Shown here piece by piece: positions 21,340 to 34,000 of a DNA stretch of 64,000 nt; within the stretch, counting starts at the first letter, position 1; each line of letters begins with the position of its first letter. Where the stretch lies: NCBI GenBank assembly GCA_036346275.1, contig CM070720.1:7231278-7295277 (forward strand), in the 5' to 3' direction. The translations under genes were made by a program, and so were the position numbers. This DNA comes from Otatea glauca. Taxonomy: Eukaryota > Streptophyta > Magnoliopsida > Poales > Poaceae. Under the pieces are notes generated by a model that worked only from the letters and a program-made list of their open reading frames with translations, ran no database searches and was not told the origin of the DNA.

Positions 21340-22755
21340 TCCTCCCCTTTTTGAATTAGAGTCGTCCTCAACTCCATCTCATTATCCTTCAATGTATTAG
21401 TAATAACAGAAGACAAAGCAACAGAGAATGGCAATGATTCTATACTATCCATGTTATCTTGTGAGAGAACTTTTGCAGCCAACAATACTTTACCCTTCAA
21501 CTTAAGATCAGGTTTTTGAGGTGTAGTTGAATGGGTTGATTTACTAGCTACACTTTTAATTCCACTCTCTTCTTTTTCTCTTTGAGCTCTTTTAACATCA
21601 ATGTTTCTTAGTTCTGTAGGGCTCATGGGTTTCAAAATAATTTTCTTTTCCTTGTTTTCCTCTGGAATGCGTGATGACGTCGAAGTAGTTGGAACAGTGG
21701 GTGTAGGTACACGTCCAGGTATGGAAGATGATGCCTTGGTATGGATCTGGACCGACTTGGATGTGGAAGAGCCTCCAATATTACCTCGCGTTGTCGATCG
21801 TCGACCCTGCACTTCCATTTCTGCTTTCAAAGCAAGATGGTACAAACGAGTGATAGAATTGTATTCTTTATAGTCAAGTATATCCTGTATCTCTTGGTTA
21901 AGCCCACCAAAGAACCTATCCATTTTTGCATCTTCACTCTCTTCTAACACACAGCGCAACATGCCAATTTGCAATTCCTGATAATATTCCTCAACTATCC
22001 TATCACCTTGATTAAAGCGCTGCATTTTATTCAATAAATCACGAGCATAGTATGTAGGAACAAATCTAGCCCTCATGACACGCTTCAACCCATCCCAAGT
22101 TGTAGGTACATCACGGTTGGCTCTACAAAGTTCTTTCCACCAAATAGATGCAAAACCAGTAAATTCACTAGTGGCAGCGTGAACCCTTCTACGCTCAGAG
22201 AAGTCATAGCAAGAAGATTTTTGATCTACCGCCAACTCCCAATCTAGATAAACATCAGGATTATAAGTACCATCAAAAGGAAGCATAGTAAATTTCATTT
22301 TTGCCATAGAGTCATCACGTTCTTCCCTTTGATCGTGTTGATTTCTCGCCATACCTTGCCTGTTATTGCAGAGTCCATGATGAGGTCGGTCGTTGTTCAC
22401 ATTTACTCGTAGTCGTCCTCGGTATCAGCGGCATAGTTGTTCTCCTCTTGATCCACCCCGTTTAAAGTAACGGGACAGCCGGTGGAACGCCACGTTGGCC
22501 CAAAGCATGACCAGCGGCACCATTGTTGGGGGCAGCACCTTGAAGAAGTTGTGCTAGCTATGCTTGAAGCTCAGTGTGGGGTGCCAATTGCGCCTGAATC
22601 GCATCAAGAGTGTCACGAGTTCGCATCTCATGCTGATTGTGCATCCTCTCGAAATGAGTGACCCAACGCCGTTCTTTTGGCGTGAGGCGGTCCTCATGTT
22701 CACTCCCACTGCCGACGTTACTCCCACGATTGCTTGGACTACCTGCCAGAGTTAG
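20955..22755 (-). pseudogene. CRM-D gag with LTR-encoded tail
   Basis: N-terminal segment 22755-22558 (AGSPSNRGSNVGSGSEHEDRLTPKERRWVTHFERMHN..) aligns with the CRM-A gag start, but the ATG is changed (TLAGS instead of TMAGS). A gap or frameshift near 22400-22550 follows. The remaining 481 codons (22400-20955) are open: MLPFDGTYNPDVYLDWELAVDQ, EFTGFASIWWKELCRAN, RARFVPTYYARDLLNKMQRFNQGDRIVEEYYQEL, FFGGLNQEIQDIL, then the spacer KKIILKPMSPTEL.. KLKGKVLLAAK and VALSSVITNTLKDN. It then jumps to MELRTTLIQKGEDDEDIP and on into a Pro/Ser/Thr-rich tail within the LTR. No zinc knuckle is apparent. It would supply capsid-type Gag or be a relic; the uninterrupted 481 codons suggest recent activity. Confidence 0.85.
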
Positions 22756-23101
22756 TAGAAACAAAGAACTTCACACAGATATGAAAGCTCTTATAAACTA
22801 CTAGGTTGTATGAAATGGTAAGCCTCACACACGCTCATGCTTCTACCAAGCTCTTACAAGTCCTCGATGTGGCAAGCGATTGCAAATTCCGGAACCTGTG
22901 TGGTTAGAAGATGGTGGAGCTTGGACAGGCAATAATATGTAGCAAAGGAGGAACTAGTACCACTGACCCAAAGTAAGCTGAAAAGTCATTCAAAATCAGT
23001 ACAGTGCTGGTCCTAGGCTAGACCGTACTACAGACGCAAGCCTAATCACCAGCGATGCCACAGAAACGCAATGAGGATGTCCTCAACGTAAAGCAAGTAG
23101 C
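22756..23101 (-). other. CRM-D leader, part next to gag
   Basis: Non-coding. It resembles the CRM-A leader next to gag (30630-31000), including 'gtgctggtcctagnc..gaccgtact' near 22990-23035. It ends at the taggg duplication of the solo LTR. Confidence 0.65.
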
Positions 23102-24031
23102 TAGGGTGAAGGGGACGGCGATCCCGATCTTTCGGTGAGATGATGAAATGTCGATTTGGAGGTGTTGATGGCACCAAATTTAGGGCTTCCTACCAAACAG
23201 GTTGGGAGCTTCGCAATCACAATGCCAAATCCACACAGATACAAGATCCATGATCGATGGTTCCTGCAAGAAAGCGAGAACCCGCAAGAACAAAGTGTGA
23301 AGCAAACCGAAAAGGTAGTATTGAAATCAAACAAAGAGAACAAGTTGAGGTTACATTTCTCAGCTCAGGCGGTCTAGTCGACACGCGTAAACACGAGGAG
23401 GGCACTGCAGGGTCTACAAAACACAACAAAACCTAAAAAACGAAGAACAGGGGTGAGAACCCAATATAAAGGGGTACCCACACAAGGGAGGGCGCCCAAG
23501 AGGGGTGCGGCAGCCAGGAAAGGGGCGCCGGCCACAGGAGGGGTGGAACCCTAAAAGTACATGGGCCTTGGGCCCAAAAGAAAGGTGGCGCGGCGCAGCA
23601 CCTGGAATTTTTGTCCTGTGAGATTATTCTGTGATTTCCCTTCTCTACATGAGGAATTTTCCCTCGGGATTAGATCCATTGGAAAGGTTATCTCGATACC
23701 TTTCAAACGAGTTGTCGAACGTTGAAAACGGAGTTCGGATGTGGCCGTGGCGTCCGTTTGAAGTACTGCTGCTCCTGGATGGCCGAACCGGACTCGACAA
23801 TGAATTGGGCTTTATCTTGGGCCTTCCTTGGCGCGTGGGCTGTCCTCGGTGGATGTTTCTGGCGTGCTGGTCCAGCAAAGGTGGATGGAAAGGACTTGCT
23901 TCCGGATTAAGCTCTCCAGACGTCGTAGACAAAGTAGCGGGCGAAACAGCGACGGTCGGGGACGAAGTAGTAGTCATATAGGAAGAAGGGGCAGCGGTTG
24001 TTTCCTTGGTTGGGATGTGCTCATCATAGGG
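23102..24031 (-). repeat. Solo LTR of CRM-D inside the CRM-D leader, with TSD taggg
   Basis: LTR 23107-24026 (920 bp), start TGATGAGCACATCCCAACC at 24026. The duplication taggg is at 23102-23106 and 24027-24031, so this is an independent insertion reduced to a solo LTR within the leader of another CRM-D copy. Confidence 0.92.
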
Positions 24032-24661
24032 CTCCTCTCTTTTTTTTTGTGGGAGCCCTAAAACTGAAAAACAGACTCACAAGGACTCCAAACAACACTC
24101 ACCAGACACACGTTTTTTTTTGACAATTGAATCTATGCGGCTTTTGTAGTATGCACTTGCCTTTTCTTCTCTAATTTGGTGCAGCTTTTTTCTATCTGCA
24201 CTTGCCTTTTTTTTAATTCTCCTTGATTTGGTGCGGCTCTTGTATCTGCACCGGCCTGTTTTTTTATATTTGAAAACTGATATCTTCTTTGGTAGAAACA
24301 GAGAATCACGCGGATTAGGGAACGGATCAAGATAACTAGAGACCAACCTAATCTGATCTCCAGCAACCACTGAGAGTCCTGATCTAATCAACTAGCAGAA
24401 ATTGACTCCAATTCGAATGCAATTGTGACCAAAACGTGACTCGAACTCGAAACTCTAAAGGGACTAGACTCTAAAACCAGCAAAGACACGATTATGCAAC
24501 CGACGATTCAACAAACCAAGAACAAGTAGTAAAAGTTAGGGCACAAATTAGCTTGGACAAAGGGACAAATATTTTTTTTGGGGCAAATTTTCTGGACTCT
24601 AGGTAGAAAACGAAATATGATGGAAAATATCACCGAGCAACCTTGAGCTCTGATAACAACT
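24032..24661 (-). other. CRM-D leader, part next to the 5' LTR, with primer-binding site
   Basis: Non-coding. 24135-24270 contains three ~43-bp imperfect repeats ('cacttgccttttcttctctaatttgg', then 'tgcggctttt'), homologous to the unit from which the CRM-A array is built, but here unamplified. The primer-binding site is the reverse complement of about 24646-24658 (TGTTATCAGAGCTC, initiator-Met type with one change), 3-4 bp from the LTR. Confidence 0.75.
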
Positions 24662-25032
24662 TGATGGGGGTAACGATCCCGATCTTTCGGTGGGATGATG
24701 ATACGTCGATTTGGAGGTGTTGATGGCACCAAATTTAGGGCTTCCTACCAAACAGGTTGGGAGCTTCACAATCATAATGCCAAATCCACACAGATACAAG
24801 ATCCAATGATCAGTAGTTCCTGCAAGAAAGAGAGAACCCGCAAGAACAAAGTATGAAGCAAACCGAAAAGGTAGTACTGAAATCCAACAAAGAAAACAAG
24901 CTGAGGTTCTGTTTCTCGGCTCGGGCGGTCTAGTCGACACGCGCAAACAAGAGGAGGGACGCACACTACCAAAACACAACAAAACTTAAAAAATGAAGAA
25001 CAGGGGTGAAAACCCAATATAAAGGGGTACCC
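24662..25032 (-). repeat. 5' LTR of CRM-D, U5-side part
   Basis: The 3' portion of the 5' LTR (ends ..GTTACCCCCATCA at 24662). It is interrupted after gtaccc by CRM-A(-) and resumes at 43035. Confidence 0.9.
25028..25032 (+). repeat. Target-site duplication taccc of CRM-A(-) (left)
   Basis: Identical to 43030-43034. Joining the flanks restores the uninterrupted D LTR sequence seen near 20795 and 23475 (ggggtacccacac). Confidence 0.95.
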
Positions 25033-25959
25033 TGATAGGAGGATAGGTCCCGACCTTTCGATGAGAGAGGGATAGATTCGATTGGGTGGAAGAAGACGTT
25101 GGCGATCCGACTACACCGTCCCCAGACGATGCGCCTTAGCAAACGTTACACCGACTTCCGAAGTTGTTATTGATCTTGCTTTGGTGCACGATCAACGACC
25201 ACGAGGCCTTTGTCCTGCAAGCAATCGAAGAACACGCAAGAACAAGATGAACAAGCACTGAAATTATAATTGAAACCACGAGTTCATTCGAATCACAAAG
25301 AGGGTTTCGATGACAAGTAATTGGGCGGTTTAGCCAACACGCGCGATTACAAGAAGTAGCAACTGCTATCTTTGATCTAAAAAAAAAACCCACCATCTAA
25401 TGGCAGCGGCTGGCTGTTTTTATTGTGGAGAGGCGTCTAGGAACCCTAGGGTGCAACCTTAAGTGGGCTTTCCTTGTTACAAGGCCAAAGGCCCACTTTT
25501 GACTTGGACTGAAAAAGTGACGCTGCTTGATTGAACGATTCCCGTCAACTCAGAAGGAGTTTGGATGTGATTCCAGATCCGTTGAAAAGTAGACTTGATA
25601 AGCTTTCAGTGAAGTACAAGAACGCCCAAAACGGAGTCGGATGTAGCCGTGGCGGCGAAACAAGTCAGCCCTGTCCTGGAGTCGAATCTGAACCGAACTC
25701 GTGCACTTCTCTTCTATCCTTCATCTTGGTTGGTTCCTCACCCAAGTTCCTGAGGCAAAGGACATCATCACAAGAATTAAATAGCATTCCATCCATTAAA
25801 ATATTCGTATGAAGCCCGAGGAGCGAATTCACACAGTAATTGAGTTGGCGTCGCGCGAGCTCGAGTAATCGGTCCATGTATTACAGCAGCGGGGACCGAT
25901 TGATGCGTAGGTGATGGATTTGCGGTGTGGCTATATCCATAGAAGTGATGTCCTCATCA
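25033..25959 (-). repeat. 3' LTR of CRM-A(-)
   Basis: 927 bp, TGATGAGGACATCACTTCTATGG at 25959 to ..CTCCTATCA at 25033. The purine tract (reverse complement of tcctcccttcttg) is at 25960-25972. The pol tail is encoded down to about 25665. Confidence 0.95.
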
Positions 25960-28900
25960 TCCTCCCTTCTTGTATTGGAGTCGTCCTCGACTCAAGCTCG
26001 CCTCTTCTCCAAAGTATGGCTTTAAATCTGCAATGTTAAATGTGGGAGAGACCCCAAAATCTGCGAGCAACTCAAGCTTATATGCATTATCGTTAACTTT
26101 TTCCAATACTTTAAAAGGGCCATCAGCGAGGCATCAACTTAGACTTTCTTAATTGAGGAAAGCGGTCCTTAGTAAATGCAACCAAACAAGATCTCCAGTT
26201 CAAAAGTTACATGTTTCCTTCCTTTACTACCAGCAAGTTTATATTTCTCATTCATAGACTCAATGTTACGCTTTCGTTGTCTCATGCAATTTTAACATCA
26301 GTTCAAAGACGTTGTGTAGCATCAAAATTCAGTTTCTCAAGGCGGAATAGGTAATAAATCAATGGGAGCACGAGGAACAAAACCATACACAATCTCAAAA
26401 GGGCACAACTTAGTAGTAGAATGCAGTGAACGGTTATCGCAAACTCAATGTGAGGCAAGCATTCTTCCCACATCTTAATGTTTTGTTTTAAAACAGCCCT
26501 AAGCATGGTAGACAAAGTTCTATTGACGACTTGGTTTGCCCATCAGTTTGTGGGTGACAAGTAGTAGAAAACAGTAGCTTAGTCCCCAATTTAGCCCATA
26601 AAGTTCTCCAAAAGTGGCTAAGAAATTTAGCATCACGATCTGAAACTATTGTGTTTGGCACACCATGCAATCGAACAATCTCACGGAAAAACAAATCAGC
26701 AACATGGGTAGCATCATCACTCTTATGACAAGGTATGAAGTGTGCCATCTTAGAAAATCTATCCACCACAACAAAGATACTATCCTCCCTTCTTTGTTCT
26801 AGGCAACCCTAAAACAAAGTCCATAGAAATATCCTCCCAAGGCACACTAGGAACAGGGAGGGGCAAGTACAAACCATGTGGGTTATGTCGTGACTTAGCT
26901 TTTTGACATGTTGTGCAGCGACGGCAAGCGTTCCACATCTCGCCTCATCTTTGGCGGAAGAAATGGCTAGCAAGTATGTCCTCTGTCTTTTCACACCAAA
27001 TGTCCCATCACCCACCTCCATGCGCTTCAGTAACAACAACAAGCGAGCGGAGCTAGCTGGAATGCATAGCTTGTTAGCTCTAAACACAAACCCATTATTG
27101 AGGACAAATTTATTCCACATTTTCCCTCTTTACAATTGAGCAACACATCTTTAAATTCAGCATCATGCTCATATTGCCCTTTAATCGTTTCGGCCAAAAA
27201 TTTTGAAGTCAAGTTGGGAAAGCATAGCGTGTCGCCTAGACAATGCATCAGCTATAACATTCTCCTTTCCCCTTTTGTGTTTAATGACATAAGGAAAAGA
27301 TTCGATGAATTCAACCCACTTAGCATGCCTACGGTTTAGTTTTCCTTGACTTGAATATGTTTTAATGACTCATGATCGAATGTATTACAAATTCCTTGGG
27401 CCATAAATAATGTTGCCATGTTTCCAAAGTTCGAACTAGCGCATATAACTCCTTATCATAAGTGGAATAGTTCAAACTAGGCCCACTCAATTTCTCACTA
27501 AAATAAGCAACAGGTTTTCCTTCCTGCAACAACACACCTCCCAACCCAATTCCACTAGCATCACATTCGAGTTCAAAGGTTTCTTGAAATCGGCGGTTGG
27601 AGAAGTGGTGCATGTGTCAACTTATCTTTCAACATGTTGAAGGCGTTCTCTTGTGCTTTGCCCCAAGCAAATGGCACTCCTTCTTAGTGAGCTCGTGCAA
27701 TGGTGCGGCGATGGTGCTGAAATCCTTCACAAGCGACGATAGAATCCAGCAAGTCCTAAGAAACTTCGCACTTGTGTGACCGTTGTTGGAACCGCCAGCT
27801 GTGTATTGCTTCAACCTTGGCTTGATCAACTTCAATCCCTGCGGAGTAACAACATAGCCAAGAAAGAGACTCGATCCGTGCAAAGGTGCACTTCTCAAGG
27901 TTACCAAACAAGCGAGCATCACGTAAGGCATGAAAAACAGCACGCAAATGATCAAGATGTTGTTCTAGAGTTACGCTATAAATCGAATATCATCAAAGTA
28001 CACCACCACAAATTTTCCAATGAAATGGCGCAGAACCTCATTCATTAATCTCATAAAAGTGCTGGGTGCATTAGTGAGTCCAAAAGGCATTACTAACCAC
28101 TCATACAATCCAAATTTTGTTTTAAAAGCTGTTTTCCATTCATCGCCCAATTTCATGCGAATCTGGTGGTATCCGCTCATAAGTCGATCTTAGAGAACAC
28201 AAGAGAGCCACTCAATTCATCTAGCATATCATCTAACCTAGGAATAGGATGACGATATCTAATTGTAATGTTGTTAATCGCTCTACAATCCACACACATG
28301 CGCCATGATCCATCTTTCTTAGGAACTAAAAATCTTTGGGACAGCACATGGACTAAGAGATTCGCGCACATACCCTTTCTCAAGCAATTCTTGCACTGTC
28401 GTTGTATCTCCTTGGTTTCTTCCGGATTGGTTACGTATGGTGCACGGTTTGGTAAGGAGGCCCGGGAATGAGGTCAATTTGATGCTCAATTCCACGGATT
28501 GGTGGCGATCCGTGGCACCTCCTTTGGAAAAATGTCTATGTTTTCTGCAAAAGATTAATGACAGCAGGAGGCAAAGAAGAGGATGTATCTTCAAATGAAA
28601 ATAAAGCTTCTTTGCAAACCAAAGCATAGCAAACTTGAGCCATCATTCAAATCATTTAAATCAGATTTGGAAGCAAGTAAACAAGCACCCTTGAGTTTAA
28701 TCTCATCTTTTCTGTCATGAGCAGATTTAGACTTGCCCTCTTTATGTTGTACAAATTCCTTTGCTACAATCTGATTTTCACTCTTCTCATGTTTTCGATT
28801 TTTTCTTTGCTGGCTCTAGCAACTTCATCCCTCAAAATGGCTTGGAGACATAGGATGTAATACAATTTTCTTCTCTTTATGCACAAAAGAGTACTGATTA

Positions 28901-29150
28901 GTTCTACCATGATGCAAGGTGTCTTTATCGTCTCGCCATGGTCTACCGAACAACATAGAACATGCTTGCATAGGCACAACATCGCATGATCAATATAGTC
29001 ATGATACGAACCAATGGCAAAGTGCACTCTTACCAATCGTGTTACCTTTATCTTACATTTGTCGTTAAACCATTGGATGTGAATGCGGTGTGGATGTGGG
29101 CTTGTTTTCACTCTAGCTTTTGAACCATCTCGAACTTGCTAAGTTATTGC
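25960..29150 (-). pseudogene. CRM-A(-) pol: protease, RT, RNase H, integrase
   Basis: Reads leftward. Protease-like region near 29150-29000 (..VRVHFAIGSYHDYIDHAMLCLCKHVLCCSV), the KKLYYILCLQ/SPEAILRDEVARASKEK spacer (to 28800), RT with KKDGSWRMCVDCRAIN (about 28320-28270) and YFDD at 28000-27989, RNase H (LECDASGIGLGGVLLQEGKPVAYFSEKLS, 27600-27480), a zinc region (27000-26890) and the integrase core VDRFSKMAHF (26766) with SDRD at 26643-26632. Frameshifts break it at several places, many different from those in the other two copies; again the frame shifts near QTDGQT (26540). Chromoviral integrase with a tail reading QEG.D.DED and GPITRARA suggests the CRM clade. Confidence 0.88.
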
Positions 29151-30624
29151 AACTACCCCATCAATGATGGCGCGGCATGGCGCTCCATGACCACACACTT
29201 GGTTTGAAACAAATTATGTCATTGGTTCATTCGGCCTTCCCCATTTGGGCACTCAACACGCGCGAACAACAAGGCTCTCATAATGTTCGCATTTTCAGCA
29301 CCAATATGTTCTTCTTCCTTCTCATGTCCACTTCTGCATGGTCAATGGCAAGCATAGCATATGTCTCATCATCCAAATCACTAGCGAAGAATACTCACGA
29401 AGATCCCGCACAATCGGCACACGTTTGCTTGGGCAATCTTTCCTCACATGCCCAAATCCCTTGCATTGTAGGCACTTTGAATATCCTCGTTCTTCCGTGG
29501 ATGCAGCGGACGAAGCGCTCTTGGCGGGTGTTGGTGCTGACCCTTTGTTGCCGGATGCTGCGGCATTGGTTTTGTTGGGCGTGTGTGGCGGTGCTAGTGG
29601 TACCTTGTGAAGATGCGGTTTGGGGCAGCTCTTTGAAATGCGTGGATGCCATGATGTAGTCCGACCTGCGAAACATTAGTCCTTGCGCGACGCCCCCTGC
29701 ACTTCCCTTTCACTTTACAAGCAAGATGGAATAAGCGAGTGATAGAATTGTATTCCTTGTAAGCTAATATGTCACGAATTTCACGGTTGACCCTCCCATA
29801 AATCTAGCCATAGCGCTTCCTCTTCTTCCACTAACCCACAACGCAACATGCCTGTTTGTAGTTCTGATAATATTCTTCTCTGATTTGCTACCTTGTCTCA
29901 ATTCTCGCGGCTTATGTAATAAATCTCGTGCATGATACGAAGGAACAAATCTAGCTCGCATGATCCTTTTCAAAGCATCCCAAGTTTGTGGCACATTGTT
30001 TGGGGTCTTATTACGATACTCGCGCCACCAAGCGGAGGCAAAATCGATAAACTCACTAGTTGCAGCCCTAACCCTCTTGTGTTCAAGAAAATCATAGCAA
30101 GCAAATTTCGATCTACACTAGTTCCCAAGTGAGGTATGCATCGGGTCATATTTCCCATCAAAAGGTGGCATGCTGAATTTGATTGATCCTAGGAGTCATC
30201 ATGTTCACGTACACAGCTGTCGTGGTGGTCGCAAACCCATACCATGGCGGTTGCGGTGTAGCTGTCGTCATGGCCTATCATCCTCCTCTTCCTCAATTTC
30301 GGTGTCCGCTGCATAGTCCTATTCATTGTCTCCTGCAACGCTGCTCACATGTCCATCGGCTAGGCGTCCACGATCCCTCTCCTCAAGTCGCTGCAAGAAT
30401 GCTTTGCAAGGAGGTGTTGATTGCGCCCACAGAAACTTCCAACGCGGTGATTTTGGTGTTGGTGTCAATTTGAACTGCCTCCAATTGACCAAGGCGGTCA
30501 TTGGTAACACGAACGTCCTCATCAAGCGCATCGGTGTGAAGCCTCATTTGGCGCTCGAAGTCTGTACGATCCCCCGTGTGCGAGGTGAATGTTGTCCCCC
30601 TTTATCGGCTTCCGATCCTGCCAT
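29151..30624 (-). pseudogene. CRM-A(-) gag
   Basis: ATG at 30624-30622 (MAGSEADKG..), preceded by a T-rich leader end. Capsid segments include RNKTPNNVPQTWDALKRIMRARFVPSYHARDLLHK (about 29990-29880), a basic linker, and the zinc knuckle CLQCKGFGHVRKDC at 29474-29433. Several frameshifts. A(+) carries the homologue at 51968-53437. Confidence 0.85.
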
Positions 30625-31084
30625 GGTTAGAGAAAACAAAGAAAAAAAAAAGGCTAACACCAAGTAACAAGATTATCCCTATCTACAAGTGGTGTGCTAG
30701 TGTCAAATCGCTCACTCTCAACCTGTTCAAACAAGTTCTTACCTGTTCTTACCAAGCTTTAGCAAGGAGGTGTTGGCAACCAGCAAGACAAACAACTTCA
30801 GAGTAGGAGACAATCAGGAGCTATAGGTGGCTGAAATAGCACAAGGAGTAACCTTCACCACGTTAGTCACAGCAAGCTAAATAAGCGTTCTCTGACGGTA
30901 CCGTGCTGGTCCTAGTCCCGAACCGTACTAGAGACGCGAGCCAAGACACAAACGTCGTCACCGAAACGCCCAAAACAGCAAGTTTTTTTTTTTTTTTTTT
31001 TTTGGGAGGGTCACAAAACTCTCTTAGATGAACTCAGGAGACCCTAAAAAAAAAATTTGCACAAAGGACTTTTGGCAAAACCAG
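30625..31084 (-). other. CRM-A(-) leader between tandem array and gag
   Basis: About 460 bp, non-coding, including a long T run (30984-31004) on the plus strand. Same sequence as 51500-51967 of A(+), where it appears as an A run. Confidence 0.8.
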
Positions 31085-34000
31085 GGGTATAAAGGTAATT
31101 TTACGTGGAAAACTCTTGCGGGAAAAAACCACTCTCTCTCTCTCTCTCTCTCTGAACTTTGATTTGCAATTGATCTAGTGCGGCTTTTGAAATCTGCACT
31201 TGCCTTTTTCTTCTCTGATTTGGTGCGGCTTTTCTATCTGCACTTGCCTTTTCTTCTCGATTTGATTGCTTGTACCTTTTTAAATTTGAAAGCATCTACT
31301 ACTCATTTGAAATGAAGTCATGGCGGTCATCGTCGAGGTAGGTGTTAGAAAATCAATCACAAAAGAACAAGAACATGAGGCGCAAATTTTACGTGGAAAA
31401 CTCTTGCGGAAAAAACCACTCTCTCTCTCTCTCTCTCTGAACTTTGATTTGCAATTGATCTAGTGCGGCTTTTGAAATCTGCACTTGCCTTTTCTTCTCT
31501 CGATTTGGTGCGGCTTTTCTATCGCACTTGCCTTTTCTTCTCTGATTTGATGCTTGTACCTTTTTAAATTTGAAAGCATCTACTACTCATTTGAAACAGA
31601 AGTCATGGCGGTCATCGTCGAGGTAGGTGTTAGAAAATCAATCACAAAGAACAAGAACATGAGGCGCAAATTTTACGTGGAAAACTCTTGCGGAAAAAAC
31701 CACTCTCTCTCTCTCTCTCTCTGAACTTTGATTTGCAATTGATCTAGTGCGGCTTTTGAAATCTGCACTTGCCTTTTCTTCTCTCGATTTGGTGCGGCTT
31801 TTCTATCTGCACTTGCCTTTTCTTCTCGATTTGATGCTTGTACCTTTTTAAATTTGAAAGCATCTACTACTCATTTGAAACGAAGTCATGGCGGTCATCG
31901 TCGAGGTAGGTGTTAGAAAATCAATCACAAAGAACAAGAACATGAGGCATAAATTTTACGTGGAAAACTCTTGCGGAAAAACCACTCTCTCTCTCTCTCT
32001 CTCTGAACTTTGATTTGCAATTGATCTAGTGCGGCTTTTGAAATCTGCACTTGCCTTTTCTTCTCGATTTGGTGCGGCTTTTCTATCTGCACTTGCCTTT
32101 TCTTCTCTGATTTGATGCTTGTACCTTTTAAATTTGAAAGCATCTACTACTCATTTGAAACAGAAGTCATGGCCGGTCATCGTCGAGGTAGGTGTTAGAA
32201 AATCAATCACAAAAGAACAAGAACATGAGACGCAAATTTTACGTGGAAAACTCTTGCGGGAAAAAACCACTCTCTCTCTCTCTCTCTCTCTGAACTTTGA
32301 TTTGCAATTGATCTAGTGCGGCTTTTGAAATCTGCACTTGCCTTTTCTTCTCTCGATTTGGTGCGGCTTTTCTATACGCACTTGCCTTTTCTTCTCTGAT
32401 TTGATGCTTGTACCTTTTTAAATTTGAAAGCATCTACTACTCATTTGAAACAGAAGTCATGGCGGTCATCGTCGAGGTAGGTGTTAGAAAATCAATCACA
32501 AAGAACAAGAACATGAGGCGCAAATTTTACGTGGAAAACTCTTGCGGGAAAAAACCACTCTCTCTCTCTCTCTCTCTCTGAACTTTGATTTGCAATTGAT
32601 CTAGTGCGGCTTTTGAAATCTGCACTTGCCTTTTTCTTCTCTGATTTGGTGCGGCTTTTCTATCTGCACTTGCCTTTTTCTTCTCTGATTTCAGTGCTTG
32701 TACCTTTTTTAAATTTGAAAGCATCTACTACTCATTTGAAACAGAAGTCATGGCCGGTCATCGTCGAGGTAGGTGTTAGAAAATCAATCACAAAAGAACA
32801 AGAACATGAGACGCAAATTTTACGTGGAAAACTCTTGCGGGAAAAAACCACTCTCTCTCTCTCTCTCTCTGAACTTTGATTTGCAATTGATCTAGTGCGG
32901 CTTTTGAAATCTGCACTTGCCTTTTCTTCTCTCGATTTGGTGCGGCTTTTCTATCTGCACTTGCCTTTTCTTCTCGATTTGATGCTTGTACCTTTTTAAA
33001 TTTGAAAGCATCTACTACTCATTTGAAACGAAGTCATGGCGGTCATCGTCGAGGTAGGTGTTAGAAAATCAATCACAAAAGAACAAGAACATGAGACGCA
33101 AATTTTACGTGGAAAACTCTTGCGGGAAAAAACCACTCTCTCTCTCTCTCTCTCTCTGAACTTTGATTTGCAATTGATCTAGTGCGGCTTTTGAAATCTG
33201 CACTTGCCTTTTCTTCTCGATTTGGTGCGGCTTTTCTATCTGCACTTGCCTTTTCTTCTCTCGATTTGATGCTTGTACCTTTTTAAATTTGAAAGCATCT
33301 ACTACTCATTTGAAACAAGTCATGGCGGTCATCGTCGAGGTAGGTGTTAGAAAATCAATCACAAAAGAACAAGAACATGAGGCGCAAATTTTACGTGGAA
33401 AACTCTTGCGGAAAAACCACTCTCTCTCTCTCTCTCTCTGAACTTTGATTTGCAATTGATCTAGTGCGGCTTTTGAAATCTGCACTTGCCTTTTCTTCTC
33501 GATTTGGTGCGGCTTTTCTATCTCGCACTTGCCTTTTCTTCTCTGATTTGATTGCTTGTACCTTTTTAAATTTGAAAGCATCTACTACTCATTTGAAACG
33601 AAGTCATGGCGGTCATCGTCGAGGTAGGTGTTAGAAAATCAATCACAAAGAACAAGAACATGAGGCGCAAATTTTACGTGGAAAACTCTTGCGGAAAAAA
33701 CCACTCTCTCTCTCTCTCTCTCGAACTTTGATTTGCAATTGATCTAGTGCGGCTTTTGAAATCTGCACTTGCCTTTTCTTCTCTCGATTTGGTGCGGCTT
33801 TTCTATCTGCACTTGCCTTTTCTTCTCTCGATTTGATTGCTTGTACCTTTTTAAATTTGAAAGCATCTACTACTCATTTGAAATGAAGTCATGGCGGTCA
33901 TCGTCGAGGTAGGTGTTAGAAAATCAATCACAAAAGAACAAGAACATGAGGCATAAATTTTACGTGGAAAACTCTTGCGGGAAAAACCACTCTCTCTCTC

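Noticed and set aside
30984..31004. Poly(T) run as a retroposon poly(A) tail or terminator
   Set aside because: It is a fixed part of the CRM-A leader (also at 51577-51596 in A(+)) without a target duplication or non-LTR element next to it.
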